DNA of 64,000 nt from Martinezella calliandrae. GTDB lineage: Bacteria > Pseudomonadota > Alphaproteobacteria > Rhizobiales > Rhizobiaceae. The notes under the pieces were generated by a model. That model was not told the DNA's origin. It ran no database searches and saw only the letters and a list, made by a program, of their open reading frames with translations. Location: assembly GCF_030272695.1 (NCBI RefSeq), contig NZ_JARFYN010000006.1, positions 140,380 through 204,379 on the forward strand, in the 5' to 3' direction. Below, piece by piece: positions 9,601 through 19,607 of the stretch. Every line of letters begins with the position of its first letter. Positions within the stretch are counted from its first letter, which is position 1. The position numbers and the translations under genes were made by a program.

Positions 9601-10461
9601 ATGCAATGGTGGATTTCGCTGCAGGCCGAGCTCGGTAATTTTCAGCAGCGTCGCACGATATATATTTTCGCGCTAAAGATGAGTTTTATTGCGGTCATCC
9701 TCGCCGTTGCCATCATTCTCGTCATGCTGCCGGTCCTGCGGTGGCTCGGCCTGTTGCCGTTACCCATGCTGGACGCGATCCGTCTCTGTATCTTGCTCGC
9801 CTGGTTCATCGGCGGCATCGTCTCCGGCGCATTGGCTTTGCTGGCTGGCTACGCACTTCACAAGCTCGCCGTCTCCCGTGCCGAATTCGAACGGCTGAGC
9901 CGCACGGACATGCTGTCCGGCTTGCTGAACCGTCGGGCCTTTACCGAAGCATTGGAGGAGGCGAAGGAAGACGCCTCGCTAGTGATCTTCGACGTCGATC
10001 GGTTCAAGACTATCAACGACCGCTATGGGCATGCCTCCGGCGATGCCGTTATCGTTGCGGTGTCGGAGATCTTTTCCAGCAATTTCGAGGGCAGGGATGT
10101 GATCGCCCGCCTCGGTGGTGAGGAGTTCGGCGCCATCGTCCATGGCGGTGACATGGCTGAACGCGTCGCCTGTATCGAGGACGTGAAAACGCTGATTGCC
10201 GATCATGCCATTGCCGTCGAGGGTGATGCAGTGAAGATCACGATTTCTGCGGGGATCGCCGATATACGGGGCGAACGTAAGAAAGAGGCAGTCTATGCGG
10301 CTGCCGACAAGGCGCTTTATCTTGCCAAGGCGCTCGGCGGCAATCGTGTCGTTCATGAAAGCGAATGGCTTAATCAAACCTGGCATCGCAGCCAGGTCGA
10401 AAAGGACCCGGAGGTCGCGCCTTATCTTGCGGAGCAATATCGGTACGGCCATGGGATATAG
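9601..10461 (+). CDS. Membrane diguanylate cyclase (GGDEF) between ureC and ureE
   Basis: This is a 286-residue protein with two membrane helices (about 26-48 and 62-87) and a C-terminal GGDEF domain. The active-site motif is GGEEF (172-176), with FDVDRFKTINDRYGHASGD providing metal and substrate contacts, so it should make cyclic di-GMP from GTP. The RxxD inhibitory site expected five residues before GGEEF is missing (sequence EGRD). The ATG at 9601 follows GAGGAAGG, so I prefer it over the GTG at 9592. There is no sensory domain beyond the short periplasmic loop. The gene interrupts the urease cluster, and nothing in it points to urea metabolism. Confidence 0.88.
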   Translation: MQWWISLQAELGNFQQRRTIYIFALKMSFIAVILAVAIILVMLPVLRWLGLLPLPMLDAIRLCILLAWFIGGIVSGALALLAGYALHKLAVSRAEFERLSRTDMLSGLLNRRAFTEALEEAKEDASLVIFDVDRFKTINDRYGHASGDAVIVAVSEIFSSNFEGRDVIARLGGEEFGAIVHGGDMAERVACIEDVKTLIADHAIAVEGDAVKITISAGIADIRGERKKEAVYAAADKALYLAKALGGNRVVHESEWLNQTWHRSQVEKDPEVAPYLAEQYRYGHGI

Positions 10462-10540
10462 CACTGCGAAACCGCCACTGGTTCTTGCGTGGAAAGCCGC
10501 TATTTTGCATCCTTTGACAAAGCTTTGAATTGGACATGTC

Positions 10541-11068
10541 ATGCAACGCGTCACTTCCTATCTGCCCGCCGGCACCCCATCCTCCGATCCAATCGATCGC
10601 GTCGTGCTGCCTCATGATCTTAGGCATCTGCGCCGCAAGCTGTTGCATCTCGAAAATGGCGAGATGGTCATGCTCGATCTGAAGGAGCCGGTTCTGTTTG
10701 CCAGCGGCGACCTTTTGGTGCGCGAAGACGGCGAGCTGATCGAGATCGTTGCTGCCGCCGAAAAGCTGTTCGAGATCAGGCCGCGCGACCGCCGGCATCT
10801 CGTCGAGCTCGCCTGGCACCTCGGCAACCGGCATCTTCCGGCACAGATCGAGGAGGATCGCATCCTGATCCTGCGCGATCATGTCATCCGCTCGATGCTC
10901 GAAGGCCTCGGCGCGACGGTGACGGAGGTCAGTGAAGCTTTCCAGCCAGCACGCGGCGCCTACCATGCGCATGGCGGTCATTCGCATGGTCACGACCACG
11001 GGCAGCATCATGCCCACGAGCATAGTCACGCTCATGGGCATGACCATCACGATCATTCACATGACTGA
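10541..11068 (+). CDS. ureE: Urease accessory nickel chaperone UreE
   Basis: This is a 175-residue nickel metallochaperone. The N-terminal peptide-binding domain is followed by the metal-binding domain ([19 protein letters not shown], with the conserved His) and a very His-rich tail: 17 His in the last 34 residues, alternating with Asp, Gly, Ser and Ala. The tail should bind several Ni ions, as in Klebsiella UreE. It is 6 bases upstream of ureF. Its promoter must lie downstream of the ureC terminator, or transcription reads through. Confidence 0.95.
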   Translation: MQRVTSYLPAGTPSSDPIDRVVLPHDLRHLRRKLLHLENGEMVMLDLKEPVLFASGDLLVREDGELIEIVAAAEKLFEIRPRDRRHLVELAWHLGNRHLPAQIEEDRILILRDHVIRSMLEGLGATVTEVSEAFQPARGAYHAHGGHSHGHDHGQHHAHEHSHAHGHDHHDHSHD

Positions 11069-11074
11069 CCGTCG

Positions 11075-11761
11075 ATGACCGGAGGTTGCGCAACGGAGGA
11101 TGGTGATCTTCAGGCGCTCTTGCGGCTGATGACCTGGTTGTCGCCGGCATTCCCCGTCGGTTCCTTCGCTTATTCGGGTGGCCTCGAAAGCGCTGTCCAT
11201 GACGGCCTGGTGCAGGATGCCGCAAGCCTCAGGGATTGGATTATCGCGTTGATCCGCCATGGTTCGGTCTGGAACGATGCCGTCTTGCTTGCGCAAGCAC
11301 ATGGCGCGGGCAATGATGCCGCGCGGCTGGCTGAAGCGGCCGTGCTTGCCGAAGCGCTGGCTGGTTCGAAGGAGCGGCACCAGGAAACTATGCTGCTCGG
11401 CGAAGCCTTTCTCTCCGCGGCCAATGCCTGGCCTCATCCGGTCTTTTCCATTCTGCCCGCCAAGACGGCCTATCCGGTGGCGGTTGGCGCCGTGGCTGGC
11501 GCGCATGGCATACCACGCGAAAAGGCGCTCGCGGCATTCCTCCATGCACTTGCGTCACAGATGCTCTCAGCCGGCATTCGGCTCGGGGTGATCGGACAGA
11601 AAGACGGTGTCGCAATCCTGGCAGCACTGGAGGATGTCATTACCGAGGCAGCAAAGCGCGCCGCGCAATCGAGCCTCAACGATCTCGGCGCGGCGACAGT
11701 GCACGCCGAGATAGCAAGCCTTCGTCATGAGAAGCAGGGCACCCGGCTTTTTCGTTCCTGA
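11075..11761 (+). CDS. ureF: Urease accessory protein UreF
   Basis: This is a 228-residue accessory protein. UreF bridges UreD and UreG in the urease activation complex. Conserved features are [20 protein letters not shown] near the N terminus, VHDG, and the [11 protein letters not shown] and [12 protein letters not shown]-terminal segments. The ATG at 11075 follows a GA-rich run at the end of ureE. ureG follows after a 104-base gap. Confidence 0.95.
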   Translation: MTGGCATEDGDLQALLRLMTWLSPAFPVGSFAYSGGLESAVHDGLVQDAASLRDWIIALIRHGSVWNDAVLLAQAHGAGNDAARLAEAAVLAEALAGSKERHQETMLLGEAFLSAANAWPHPVFSILPAKTAYPVAVGAVAGAHGIPREKALAAFLHALASQMLSAGIRLGVIGQKDGVAILAALEDVITEAAKRAAQSSLNDLGAATVHAEIASLRHEKQGTRLFRS

Positions 11762-11865
11762 GGGAAGGGCTAACAAATGTTGCGGTCAACGCAGGTCCTG
11801 CGTCATTCGCCGCTGTGCGCGAGGCCTGCGCTTCGCTATTCTATAACTTTATCGGAGTTTCGAGC

Positions 11866-12477
11866 ATGAAATCGAGAAATGGACCCTTGCGCGTCGGAAT
11901 CGGCGGGCCTGTCGGCTCGGGTAAGACGGCGCTGACAGAAAAGCTATGCAAGGCAATGCGCGACGACTATTCCGTTGCGGTGGTGACCAACGATATCTAC
12001 ACGACTGAGGATGCCGAGGCACTGGTGCGTATGCAGGCCCTAACGTCGGATCGCATCGTCGGCGTCGAAACCGGCGGCTGCCCGCATACTGCCATTCGCG
12101 AGGACGCGACCATCAACCTGCAGGCCATTGCCGGCCTCAACGAGCGGCTTCCTGATCTCGATGTCGTCTTCATCGAATCCGGTGGTGATAATCTGGCGGC
12201 AACCTTTTCGCCGGATCTCGCCGATATCACCATCTATGTGATTTCGGTCTGCCAGGGCGAGGAAATTCCCCGCAAGGGCGGCCCCGGCATTACCAAATCC
12301 GATCTTCTCGTCATTAACAAGAAAGATCTCGCACCCTTCGTCGACGTCGATCTCGATGTCATGGACCGGGACGCGACGCGCATGCGCCATGCTCGCCCCT
12401 TCGTGTTCACCGATATGAAACGCGGCGATGGTATTGGAACGATCGTCGACTTCCTAAAGGAACAGGGCGGCCTCTAG
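11866..12477 (+). CDS. ureG: Urease accessory GTPase UreG
   Basis: This is a 203-residue SIMIBI-class GTPase that powers nickel insertion. The P-loop GPVGSGKT is at 14-21, the metal-binding CPH motif at 72-74, with FIESGGDN and the guanine-specificity NKKDLAP also present. I chose the ATG at 11866 because UreG normally starts about 13 residues before the P-loop; the frame reaches back to 11815 but that extension looks non-coding. The stop codon lies inside a strong hairpin (12463-12486). Confidence 0.95.
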   Translation: MKSRNGPLRVGIGGPVGSGKTALTEKLCKAMRDDYSVAVVTNDIYTTEDAEALVRMQALTSDRIVGVETGGCPHTAIREDATINLQAIAGLNERLPDLDVVFIESGGDNLAATFSPDLADITIYVISVCQGEEIPRKGGPGITKSDLLVINKKDLAPFVDVDLDVMDRDATRMRHARPFVFTDMKRGDGIGTIVDFLKEQGGL

Positions 12478-12486
12478 GCCGCCCTG
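12463..12486. terminator. GC-rich hairpin between convergent ureG and RND pump genes
   Basis: CAGGGCGGCC (12463-12472), loop TCTA and GGCCGCCCTG (12477-12486) form a perfect 10-bp stem that includes the ureG stop codon. There is no clear U-run on either side, so it may act as a barrier or stability element as much as a classical terminator for the converging genes. Confidence 0.5.
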
Positions 12487-12516
12487 CTAGTGTCGTTTCT
12501 TCCATCCTGGGGCGTT

Positions 12517-15500
12517 CTATTCGGCGGCGAAGGGCGGCAGTTTCAGGATATTGGTCTTGGTCTTTGCGCCCCGCAGTGGGGCGCCCTTGTTTTCCACCGC
12601 CTCGAGGCGTTCTTCCAGCGCAGTGAGCGACTTGCGGTTTTCGTCGACAGCGGCTGCCAGTGTTTCCTTGCTCAGAACCTCGTCGTCTACGTCCTTCTTG
12701 CCTACGAGGCGGCCGAAGATCCAGGCAAGCAGGCGCGACAGATCGTCCATGATCAGGAAGAAGGACGGCACGACCACCAGGCTGAGGACGGTCGAGACGA
12801 TGATGCCGCCGATCACGGCGATTGCCATCGGCGCACGGAACGAGCCGCCTTCGCCGACGCCGAGTGCGGATGGCAACATGCCGGCAGACATGGCAATCGA
12901 GGTCATGATGATCGGCCGCGCACGCTTGCGTCCGGCCTCGATCACGGCTTCCAACCGCGGCATGCCATGATGCATCATTTCGATGGCAAAATCGACGAGC
13001 AGAATGGCGTTCTTGGTGACGATACCCATCAACATCAGGATGCCGATCATGACCGGCATGGACAGGGCATTGCCGGTGATCATGAGCGCCAAGGCCACGC
13101 CACCGATCGCCAGGGGCAGCGAGAGCAGAATGGTGAAGGGCTGGATCACATCCTTGAACAGCAGCACCAGCACGGTCAGCACCAGCATGAGGCCTAGCAG
13201 CATCGCGTTGCCGAAGCTCTGCTGCATTTCCTTCTGAACCTTGGTGTCGCCGCTTTCAGCCAGATGGACGCTGGCCGGGATCTTGGTGCTGTTGACGGTG
13301 GCGAGGAAATGGCTTGAAGCCGTGTCCAGCGCCACGCCCTGCGGCAGGTCGGCCCCGATCGCGACAACGCGGTAACGGTTGTTGCGCTTGATCGAAGACA
13401 GGCCTTCCGAATAGTCGATATCGGCGACGCTCGACATCGGCACTGTTGCGCCCGTGGCAGTTTTGATGCGCAACGCGCGGATCGCTGCAAGGTCGCGGCG
13501 CATGCCGATGGAAGCCTGCACTCGGATGGGGATCTGGCGGTCATCGAGCGAAATCTTGGCGAGCGAGGCATCGATATCGCCGATGGTCGCGACGCGCACC
13601 GTGTCCGATATCATCTGCGGCGTAATGCCAAGACGGGCAGCCTCATCCTTGCGCGGATAGATCTGTAGCTCGGGCCGCGGCAGTGCGCCGTCGGCGCTGA
13701 CATTGGCAAGCGCCGGATCGGTGCGCAACTTGGCTTCGAGGATGCCGACCGCTTCGTTCAGTTCCTTCTCGTTGCGGGACAGGAAGTTGTAGGTCAGGTC
13801 ACGGTCGCCGCGGTCGTTGAGCTTGGTGATGCGAACGTCGGGGATCGAACGCAGCTTGGCGAAGACTTCCTTTTCGATCTCCCATTGCGGCTTGACGCGG
13901 CCATGGACGGCAACCTTCGGCAGATTCGGGCCGATGACCGGCAGCGAACCCAGGACATCGTTGACGAGCTTCTTGATGAGCGACTGGTCGAGCTTGCCGA
14001 GCGTCAGCGTTATCGTCGCGCGGCGCAGTTCCAGATCGCCCTTGGGCGAGGCGCCGCCAAGGACGAAAACATTCTGAACGCCGTCGATATCCTTGACGCG
14101 CCTGTAGATTTCGTTGGTCGCTTGCTCGGTGTCGTCGAGCCGGGCATTCGGCGGCAGCTCGGCAGACAGCACGATGCGCGAGGAATCGTCTGGGGGAATG
14201 AAGCTACCGGGCACAAACATGATCAGCGCAAAGACGGAGGCGACCGAGAATGCAAAGGCCGCAAGCAATGTCGGATAGCGCGTGTACCATCTCTTGGTCG
14301 TCAACCGAACCAGCCAGCTATAGCCGCGCATGAACCGGCCGTCATTGTCGTGATGGTCGTCGATGGCATCTTCGGCGCGCATGAAATAGGCGGCCATCAT
14401 CGGCGTAATCAGACGCGCGACCAGCAATGAGAAGAACACCGAAAAGGCGACAGTCAGGCCGAACTGAATGAAATATTGGCCCGGAATGCCCGGCATGAAG
14501 GAGACAGGCACGAAGACGGCGATGATCGTGAACGTCGTTGCGATGACGGCAAGGCCGATTTCGTCGGCGGCATCGATCGCAGCGCGATAGGGCGTCTTGC
14601 CCATCTTGATGTGGCGGGCAATGTTCTCGATCTCGACAATGGCGTCGTCGACTAGAATGCCGGTCGCAAGCGTCAGGGCCAGGAAGCTGACAAGGTTCAG
14701 CGAGAACCCGATCTGATTCATGATCCAGAAGGTCGGGATCGCCGACAGGGGTAGGGCGACGGCTGAAATTAGCGTCGCACGCCAATTCTTGAGGAACAAG
14801 AAGACGACTATCACCGCCAGCAACGCGCCTTCCAGCAGCGTATGCATCGCCGCTTCGTAATTGCCGTAGGTGTAGTAGACCGAATCGTCGATCAGCTCGA
14901 TCGTGACATTCGGGTTTTCCGCGCGCACCTTGTCCAGGGTAGCGGCCACGGTGTTGGCGACAGTGACTTCGCTGGCGCCCTTGGCGCGGAACACGCCGAA
15001 GGTTACGACGGGTGTGCTGTTGAAGCGCGAGAAGGACTTCGGCTCCTGATAGGTGTCCTTGATGATACCGAGATCGGAGAGCTTGACGAAGCGGCCATTG
15101 GTCAGTGCGATCGTGGTGTCGGCGAGTTGGGCGACGTCGCGGGCATCGCCAAGGACGCGGATCGCCTGTTCGCTGCCGGCCACTTGGCCGCGTCCGGAAC
15201 CGAGATCGATGTTGGTACCGCGCAACTGCTGGCTGACCGAAAGCGCTGTAATGCCGTGGGCGTTCAGCTTGTTGGGATCGAGCTCGATGCGTACTTCACG
15301 GTCGGCGCCGCCGTAGCGGTCGACCCGGCCGATGCCGGCCTGACCCTGCAGCGCGCGCTTGACGGTGTCATCAACGAACCAGGACAGTTCCTCGAGCGAC
15401 ATGTTCGGCGAGGAAACGGCAAAGCTCTGGATCGCCTGGCCTTCGACGTCCACCTTGGAGACGATCGGCTCGTCGATAGTCGACGGCAGATTGCCGCGGA

Positions 15501-15843
15501 TGCGGTCGATCGCGTCCTTGGTATCCTGGACGGCCTGCTGCGTCGGCACTTCCAGGCGGAAGATGACGACGGTCTGCGACTGGCCGTCGGTCACGGTCGA
15601 TTGAATCTCGTCGATGCCGTTGATACTGGCGACGGCGTCTTCGACTTCCTTCGTCACCTGCATTTCGAGTTCGGCGGGCGAGGCGCCGCTCTGCGTCACA
15701 GTCACGTTGACGACGGGCACATCGATATTCGGAAAACGGGTGATCGGCAGATTGAAAAAGGCGTGAGCGCCCACCACCATCAGCAGGAAAAATGCCAGAA
15801 GCGATGCGATCGGATTTCGGATGGACCAGGCGGAAAAGTTCAT
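12517..15843 (-). CDS. RND-family efflux pump inner-membrane transporter
   Basis: This is a 1108-residue proton-driven RND permease, the size of AcrB/MexF-type (HAE1) pumps. It has an N-terminal helix, a large periplasmic loop (about 33-330), a first helix bundle with the proton-relay pair D399 and D400 in [10 protein letters not shown], a second loop, and a second bundle with the conserved Lys in [13 protein letters not shown]. The C-terminal tail of about 50 residues is charged. It exports drugs or other amphipathic compounds across both membranes with the adaptor encoded 14 bases upstream. No outer-membrane channel or local regulator gene is adjacent. Substrate unknown. Confidence 0.92.
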   Translation of the reverse strand: MNFSAWSIRNPIASLLAFFLLMVVGAHAFFNLPITRFPNIDVPVVNVTVTQSGASPAELEMQVTKEVEDAVASINGIDEIQSTVTDGQSQTVVIFRLEVPTQQAVQDTKDAIDRIRGNLPSTIDEPIVSKVDVEGQAIQSFAVSSPNMSLEELSWFVDDTVKRALQGQAGIGRVDRYGGADREVRIELDPNKLNAHGITALSVSQQLRGTNIDLGSGRGQVAGSEQAIRVLGDARDVAQLADTTIALTNGRFVKLSDLGIIKDTYQEPKSFSRFNSTPVVTFGVFRAKGASEVTVANTVAATLDKVRAENPNVTIELIDDSVYYTYGNYEAAMHTLLEGALLAVIVVFLFLKNWRATLISAVALPLSAIPTFWIMNQIGFSLNLVSFLALTLATGILVDDAIVEIENIARHIKMGKTPYRAAIDAADEIGLAVIATTFTIIAVFVPVSFMPGIPGQYFIQFGLTVAFSVFFSLLVARLITPMMAAYFMRAEDAIDDHHDNDGRFMRGYSWLVRLTTKRWYTRYPTLLAAFAFSVASVFALIMFVPGSFIPPDDSSRIVLSAELPPNARLDDTEQATNEIYRRVKDIDGVQNVFVLGGASPKGDLELRRATITLTLGKLDQSLIKKLVNDVLGSLPVIGPNLPKVAVHGRVKPQWEIEKEVFAKLRSIPDVRITKLNDRGDRDLTYNFLSRNEKELNEAVGILEAKLRTDPALANVSADGALPRPELQIYPRKDEAARLGITPQMISDTVRVATIGDIDASLAKISLDDRQIPIRVQASIGMRRDLAAIRALRIKTATGATVPMSSVADIDYSEGLSSIKRNNRYRVVAIGADLPQGVALDTASSHFLATVNSTKIPASVHLAESGDTKVQKEMQQSFGNAMLLGLMLVLTVLVLLFKDVIQPFTILLSLPLAIGGVALALMITGNALSMPVMIGILMLMGIVTKNAILLVDFAIEMMHHGMPRLEAVIEAGRKRARPIIMTSIAMSAGMLPSALGVGEGGSFRAPMAIAVIGGIIVSTVLSLVVVPSFFLIMDDLSRLLAWIFGRLVGKKDVDDEVLSKETLAAAVDENRKSLTALEERLEAVENKGAPLRGAKTKTNILKLPPFAAE

Positions 15844-15857
15844 CTTGCCGTTCTCGC

Positions 15858-17051
15858 TCAGTTGGATGCTTGCGGAGGTTCTTTGACCGGTGTGATGCGA
15901 TCCCCGTCGCGGACATAAGCACCGGCTTTGGCAACGACTTCATCACCAGCCTTCAGGCCGTTGACGATTTCGACATAGGCGCCGTCCTGAACGCCGGTTT
16001 GGACATTGACGAACTTGACGACCCCATTTTCTACCTTACGGGCGGAAGAGCCATTTTCATCGCTGATGACGGCCGTCAGCGGTAGGGTGACACCCTGTGT
16101 TTCGCGGACGATGATCTCGGCGCTGCCATACATACCGGCGCGCGCCTTTTCGTCGTCATCGATGGAGATGTGGACCGCACCGAGGCGGGTGACCGCATCG
16201 ACGATAGGCGCAACCAGGCGGACGGACCCGGCAAGCTTTTGCCGGCCGCCGGAAAGCGAGATCAACGCCTTTTGGCCGACGGTAATCTTGGTGATATCGC
16301 TCTCGGAGACATCGGCCACCAGCTCCAAATCGCTGTCGCGAATGATGGTGAACAGCGGATCTCCGCTGCCGTTGGCGATGGCGCCGACGCGGGCATTGCG
16401 CGAGGCGACGGTGCCTGCGACAGGTGTCCTGACGCCGGTGCGCGCGAGCTTCAGGTTGGTATCGGCGATCTGGCTCTCGATGACCTTGAGATCGGCTTCT
16501 GCAACTGCGATTGCCTGTTCGGCCGAGGCCACGCGAGCCTTGTTGGCGGCAGCCGACGCATTCGCCTGCTCGACCGATGACGTCGACACGGTGCCCTTAG
16601 CACCCATGGCAACGGCGCGGACGCGCTGCAATTCGGCCTCCTCCGCGTTGGCTCGGGCTTCAAGAAGCTGCGCGCGCAATTGGGCAAGTGTCGCTTCACC
16701 CTTGGCCTTCGTTGCCTCCATCTGACTCTTCTGCAAAACCAGCGCATCATCGTTGAGCGTAGCAAGCGTGCTGTTGGCCTCGACCTTGTCGCCGACATCG
16801 GCATTCAGCGAGCGGATCGACAGGCCGTCCACCTGCGGCTGAATGTAAACCTCTTCCACGGCTTTCACCGTGCCGGTGGCGACAACCTTGTCGGTCAGCT
16901 TGCGAGGCACAGCCTGCGTCACGACGATCGCGGGCAGATTCTGCTTCGGTGCGGTGACAGTGGTGGGCTCTTCGGCAAAGGCTGCCGGTGCCGTCAGGAG
17001 AACCAGCAACATCGCGGTCGTGCTTAGAAATCTATGCGGCGTAAAGGCCAT
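15858..17051 (-). CDS. RND efflux pump periplasmic adaptor (membrane fusion protein)
   Basis: This is a 397-residue adaptor of the AcrA/MexE class. It has a signal peptide (TTAMLLVLLTAPAAFA|E), a lipoyl-like half motif IQPQVDGLSIRSLNADVGDKV, a long coiled-coil hairpin rich in Ala, Glu and Lys (about 110-180), a second half-motif TGVRTPVAGTVASRNARVG, and beta-barrel and membrane-proximal domains. It links the inner-membrane pump to an outer-membrane channel. It is first in a two-gene operon with the RND permease. The start at 17051 gives the signal peptide without extra residues. Confidence 0.92.
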   Translation of the reverse strand: MAFTPHRFLSTTAMLLVLLTAPAAFAEEPTTVTAPKQNLPAIVVTQAVPRKLTDKVVATGTVKAVEEVYIQPQVDGLSIRSLNADVGDKVEANSTLATLNDDALVLQKSQMEATKAKGEATLAQLRAQLLEARANAEEAELQRVRAVAMGAKGTVSTSSVEQANASAAANKARVASAEQAIAVAEADLKVIESQIADTNLKLARTGVRTPVAGTVASRNARVGAIANGSGDPLFTIIRDSDLELVADVSESDITKITVGQKALISLSGGRQKLAGSVRLVAPIVDAVTRLGAVHISIDDDEKARAGMYGSAEIIVRETQGVTLPLTAVISDENGSSARKVENGVVKFVNVQTGVQDGAYVEIVNGLKAGDEVVAKAGAYVRDGDRITPVKEPPQASN

Positions 17052-17393
17052 GCGTCCAATTCCAGTTCAGTAATTCGTGCAACGGGATCTCGCTGTTTTC
17101 CGTCGCGAGTACGGGGGATCGATGCGTGCGGGCCGGCTCTTTCCGGCGGATCAATATCCGTCTGTCATGCCTGCAAATCCCTCATCCTCAATTTGTCCCA
17201 TTAGGTGGGAGCGATTTCCAAATTCTGCAAGATCACGAGAAAATGATTTCTGTCGTTGCGCAATTTTAATGTGCATTGCACCACCAATCAATCGCGCGCC
17301 CGTGATGACGGCATTCAGATGCTTGATCGACGCATGGCTTTTCAGGCAAACGCGGTAACAAAGCCAGCCTTTTGTCGCCGCTGTTACAAAATG
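17052..17393. other. Intergenic region between RND operon promoter side and ABC operon end
   Basis: There is no convincing gene here. The region should carry the RND operon promoter (reading left). Inverted hexamers GTAACA (17355-17360) and TGTTAC (17382-17387) could be a regulator site or chance. Short open frames in it have no recognisable content. Confidence 0.4.
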
Positions 17394-17426
17394 AAAAAAA
17401 CGCGCGAGGGTGAGCCTCGCGCGTTT
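17394..17426 (-). terminator. Rho-independent terminator after the NMT1-type binding protein gene
   Basis: On the minus strand AAACGCGCGAGG (17426-17415), a CTCAC loop and CCTCGCGCGTTT are followed by TTTT; on the plus strand the stem arms are 17398-17409 and 17415-17426. It is 22 bases past the stop of the minus-strand ABC operon. Confidence 0.88.
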
Positions 17427-17447
17427 CGACCGCTTTTGGCGTCGGAC

Positions 17448-18416
17448 CTATTTCAGTGCGGCGTCGGTGATCTCATGCGTATAAGCGCCGGTCGGTTTTT
17501 TGTTGATGATCTTCTGGTCGAGAAGGGCCTCCACCGTGCGATCGTAAAGTTTCTCGTCGAGCTTGCCGGTGCCAATCAGCTTGGCGACTTCACCCATCAT
17601 GCGCTTCTGGTGGTTTTCGTCCTGGCCGCCATTGTCCATGACGATTCCAGCGGCTTCGTCCGGATGTTCGACGGCATATTTCCAGCCCTTCATCGACGCG
17701 CGGACGAACTTGACCATGTTTTCCTTGAACTTCGGGTCCTTCAGCTTCGTCTCGTTGACATAGAGGCCGTCCTCCAGAAGGTCGTTGCCGAGTTTGGTAT
17801 AGTTGAAGACGATCAGGTCTTCCGGCTTGAAGCCGGCATCGACCGCCTGCCAATATTCGTTATAGGTCATGACCGAAATGCAGTCGGCCTGTTTCTGAAC
17901 GAGCGGCTGAACGTCGAAGCTCTGCTTCAGGACGGTGACGCCGTCTTTGCCGCCATCGGTTTTCAGGCCGATCTTATGCATCCAGGCGAAGAAGGGATAT
18001 TCGTTGCCAAAGAACCAGACGCCGAGTGTATGGCCCTTGAAGTCGGCTTCGGTCTTCACTGGGCCGTCCTTCGGGCAGATCAGCTCCAGGCCGGACTTGT
18101 CGTAGGGCTGGGCAATGTTGATGAGCGGAACGCCCTTTTCGCGCGCAACCAGGGCGCCGCCCATCCAGTCCACGATGACATCGGCGCCGCCGCCGGCGAT
18201 CACCTGTTCCGGCGCGATGTCTGGACCGCCCGGCTTGATGTCGACGTCGAGGCCTTCCTCCTTATAGAAGCCCTTGTCCTTGGCGACGAAGTAACCGCCG
18301 AACTGACCTTGTGCCACCCATTTCAATTGCAGCGTCACCTTGTCTGCAGCCACGGCTGCCTGTGCTGCGGCCAGCGCCATTGCGCTTGCCATCAATGCGA
18401 CCACCAGTTTTTTCAT
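17448..18416 (-). CDS. ABC transporter substrate-binding protein, NMT1/THI5-like
   Basis: This is a 322-residue periplasmic protein with a signal peptide (KKLVVALMASAMALAAAQ, cut near AVAA|D). The NMT1 fold follows: VTLQLKWVAQGQFGGYFVA, GFYKEEGLDVDI and GVWFFGNEYPFF. This family binds hydroxymethylpyrimidine, riboflavin or related ring compounds. The gene is last in an operon of ATPase, small DMT protein and two permeases, next to pyrimidine catabolic genes, so a pyrimidine-type ligand is likely. That assignment is from context; the exact ligand is not determined. Confidence 0.85.
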   Translation of the reverse strand: MKKLVVALMASAMALAAAQAAVAADKVTLQLKWVAQGQFGGYFVAKDKGFYKEEGLDVDIKPGGPDIAPEQVIAGGGADVIVDWMGGALVAREKGVPLINIAQPYDKSGLELICPKDGPVKTEADFKGHTLGVWFFGNEYPFFAWMHKIGLKTDGGKDGVTVLKQSFDVQPLVQKQADCISVMTYNEYWQAVDAGFKPEDLIVFNYTKLGNDLLEDGLYVNETKLKDPKFKENMVKFVRASMKGWKYAVEHPDEAAGIVMDNGGQDENHQKRMMGEVAKLIGTGKLDEKLYDRTVEALLDQKIINKKPTGAYTHEITDAALK

Positions 18417-18473
18417 GTTTTTTATCCTTTTCCCTCTGAAGTTATGCCTTGATCCTTTGGCCGGGATCTTAGG

Positions 18474-19607
18474 CTACGTCTGCCCACCACGGATAGACGG
18501 ATGCCAGAACGTCGTCATTCTCTCCAGAATGGCGACGATACCGTAGAAGACGGACCCCGCAACTGCTGCGACTGCGATTTCCGCCCAGACCATATCGACA
18601 TTCATCCGGCCGATTTCGGTCGAGATGCGAAAGCCCATGCCCGACATGGGTGTGCCAAAGAATTCAGCCACGATGGCACCGATCAGGGCCAAGGTCGAGT
18701 TGATCTTTAGCGCATTGAAAATGAAGGGAGCGGCGGCCGGCAGGCGAAGCTTGAGCAGTGTCTGCGAATAGCTCGACGCGTAGGTGCGCATCAGGTCGCG
18801 CTCCATGTTGCCGGCAGCGGCAAGGCCAGCGACCGTGTTCACCAGCATCGGGAAGAAGGTCATGATGACGACGACGGCGGCCTTCGATTGCCAGTCGAAG
18901 CCAAACCACATGACCATGATCGGGGCGACGCCGATGATCGGCAAGGCGGAGACCAGATTGCCGATCGGTAGCAGGCCGTGACGGAGAAAGGTGACGCGAT
19001 CGGCAAGAATGGCGACCATGAAGCCGCTCGCGCAGCCGATAATGTAGCCGATCAACACCGATCTGAAGATCGTCTGCTGCACGTCGGTCCAGAGGATCGA
19101 GACAGAGCCGGCGATCCGCGCCCCGATAGCGCCAGGTGGCGGCAGCAGGATAAAAGGTATGCCGGCGCCACGGGTGGCGGCTTCCCAGATGATCAATATC
19201 CAGGCGCCGAAGATCGCCGGGATCAAGAGCCGTAGGCCATAATTGCCGGCGGGCGAGCGCGGCCGGATCGTGCACAGCACGGTGACGCAACGCCAGGCGA
19301 GCAGCCAGGCAGCGGCGATCAACAGGAAGAAAGAGAGGCGCGCCTTGCCTTCGTTGCCGGTGATCCCGGAGAGCAGCAACCATGCGGCCCCATGTGCGCA
19401 GACGAAGAGGACAGTGGCCGACACCGCCGGCGGCAGATTGCCGAACGAAATCACGGCGGCAGCGGCAACCAGCAACAGGATGAAGATCGTGGTGCCACTG
19501 GTAAATGGAGTAACCGCATCGCCCGCAAGCAGCGGCAGCATGGTGATCGAGGCGAGGCAGAAGAGGAGGGCAAGGAGGCCCTGCCAGGAAAGGTGAATGC
19601 TATTCAT
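18474..19607 (-). CDS. ABC transporter permease (NitT/TauT type), second permease
   Basis: This is a 377-residue inner-membrane permease. The N-terminal third has about four extra hydrophobic helices. The C-terminal binding-protein-dependent transport domain has the EAA-like loop MRTYASSYSQTLLKLRLPAA. The ATG at 19607 overlaps the stop of the upstream permease by four bases; the frame continues to 19709 but inside the neighbour gene. It pairs with the 19604-20491 permease and the 20839-21630 ATPase. The extended N terminus is longer than the roughly 250 residues usual for this family. Confidence 0.85.
   Translation of the reverse strand: MNSIHLSWQGLLALLFCLASITMLPLLAGDAVTPFTSGTTIFILLLVAAAAVISFGNLPPAVSATVLFVCAHGAAWLLLSGITGNEGKARLSFFLLIAAAWLLAWRCVTVLCTIRPRSPAGNYGLRLLIPAIFGAWILIIWEAATRGAGIPFILLPPPGAIGARIAGSVSILWTDVQQTIFRSVLIGYIIGCASGFMVAILADRVTFLRHGLLPIGNLVSALPIIGVAPIMVMWFGFDWQSKAAVVVIMTFFPMLVNTVAGLAAAGNMERDLMRTYASSYSQTLLKLRLPAAAPFIFNALKINSTLALIGAIVAEFFGTPMSGMGFRISTEIGRMNVDMVWAEIAVAAVAGSVFYGIVAILERMTTFWHPSIRGGQT

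Noticed and set aside
9390..9638. 82-codon frame between ureC and the diguanylate cyclase
   Set aside because: It starts at a GTG beside the terminator, overlaps the cyclase start and has no recognisable content.
10980..11067. Tandem DNA repeat in the 3' end of ureE
   Set aside because: The CAT/CAC-rich repeats simply encode the His-rich nickel-binding tail expected for UreE.
14842..15918. 358-codon plus-strand frame
   Set aside because: It is antisense to the RND permease and adaptor; composition typical of a shadow frame.
17077..17358. 93-codon plus-strand frame in the RND promoter region
   Set aside because: No ribosome site or recognisable content.
17355..17387. GTAACA/TGTTAC inverted repeat as operator
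   Set aside because: Six-base arms 21 bases apart, no neighbouring regulator gene; chance cannot be excluded.
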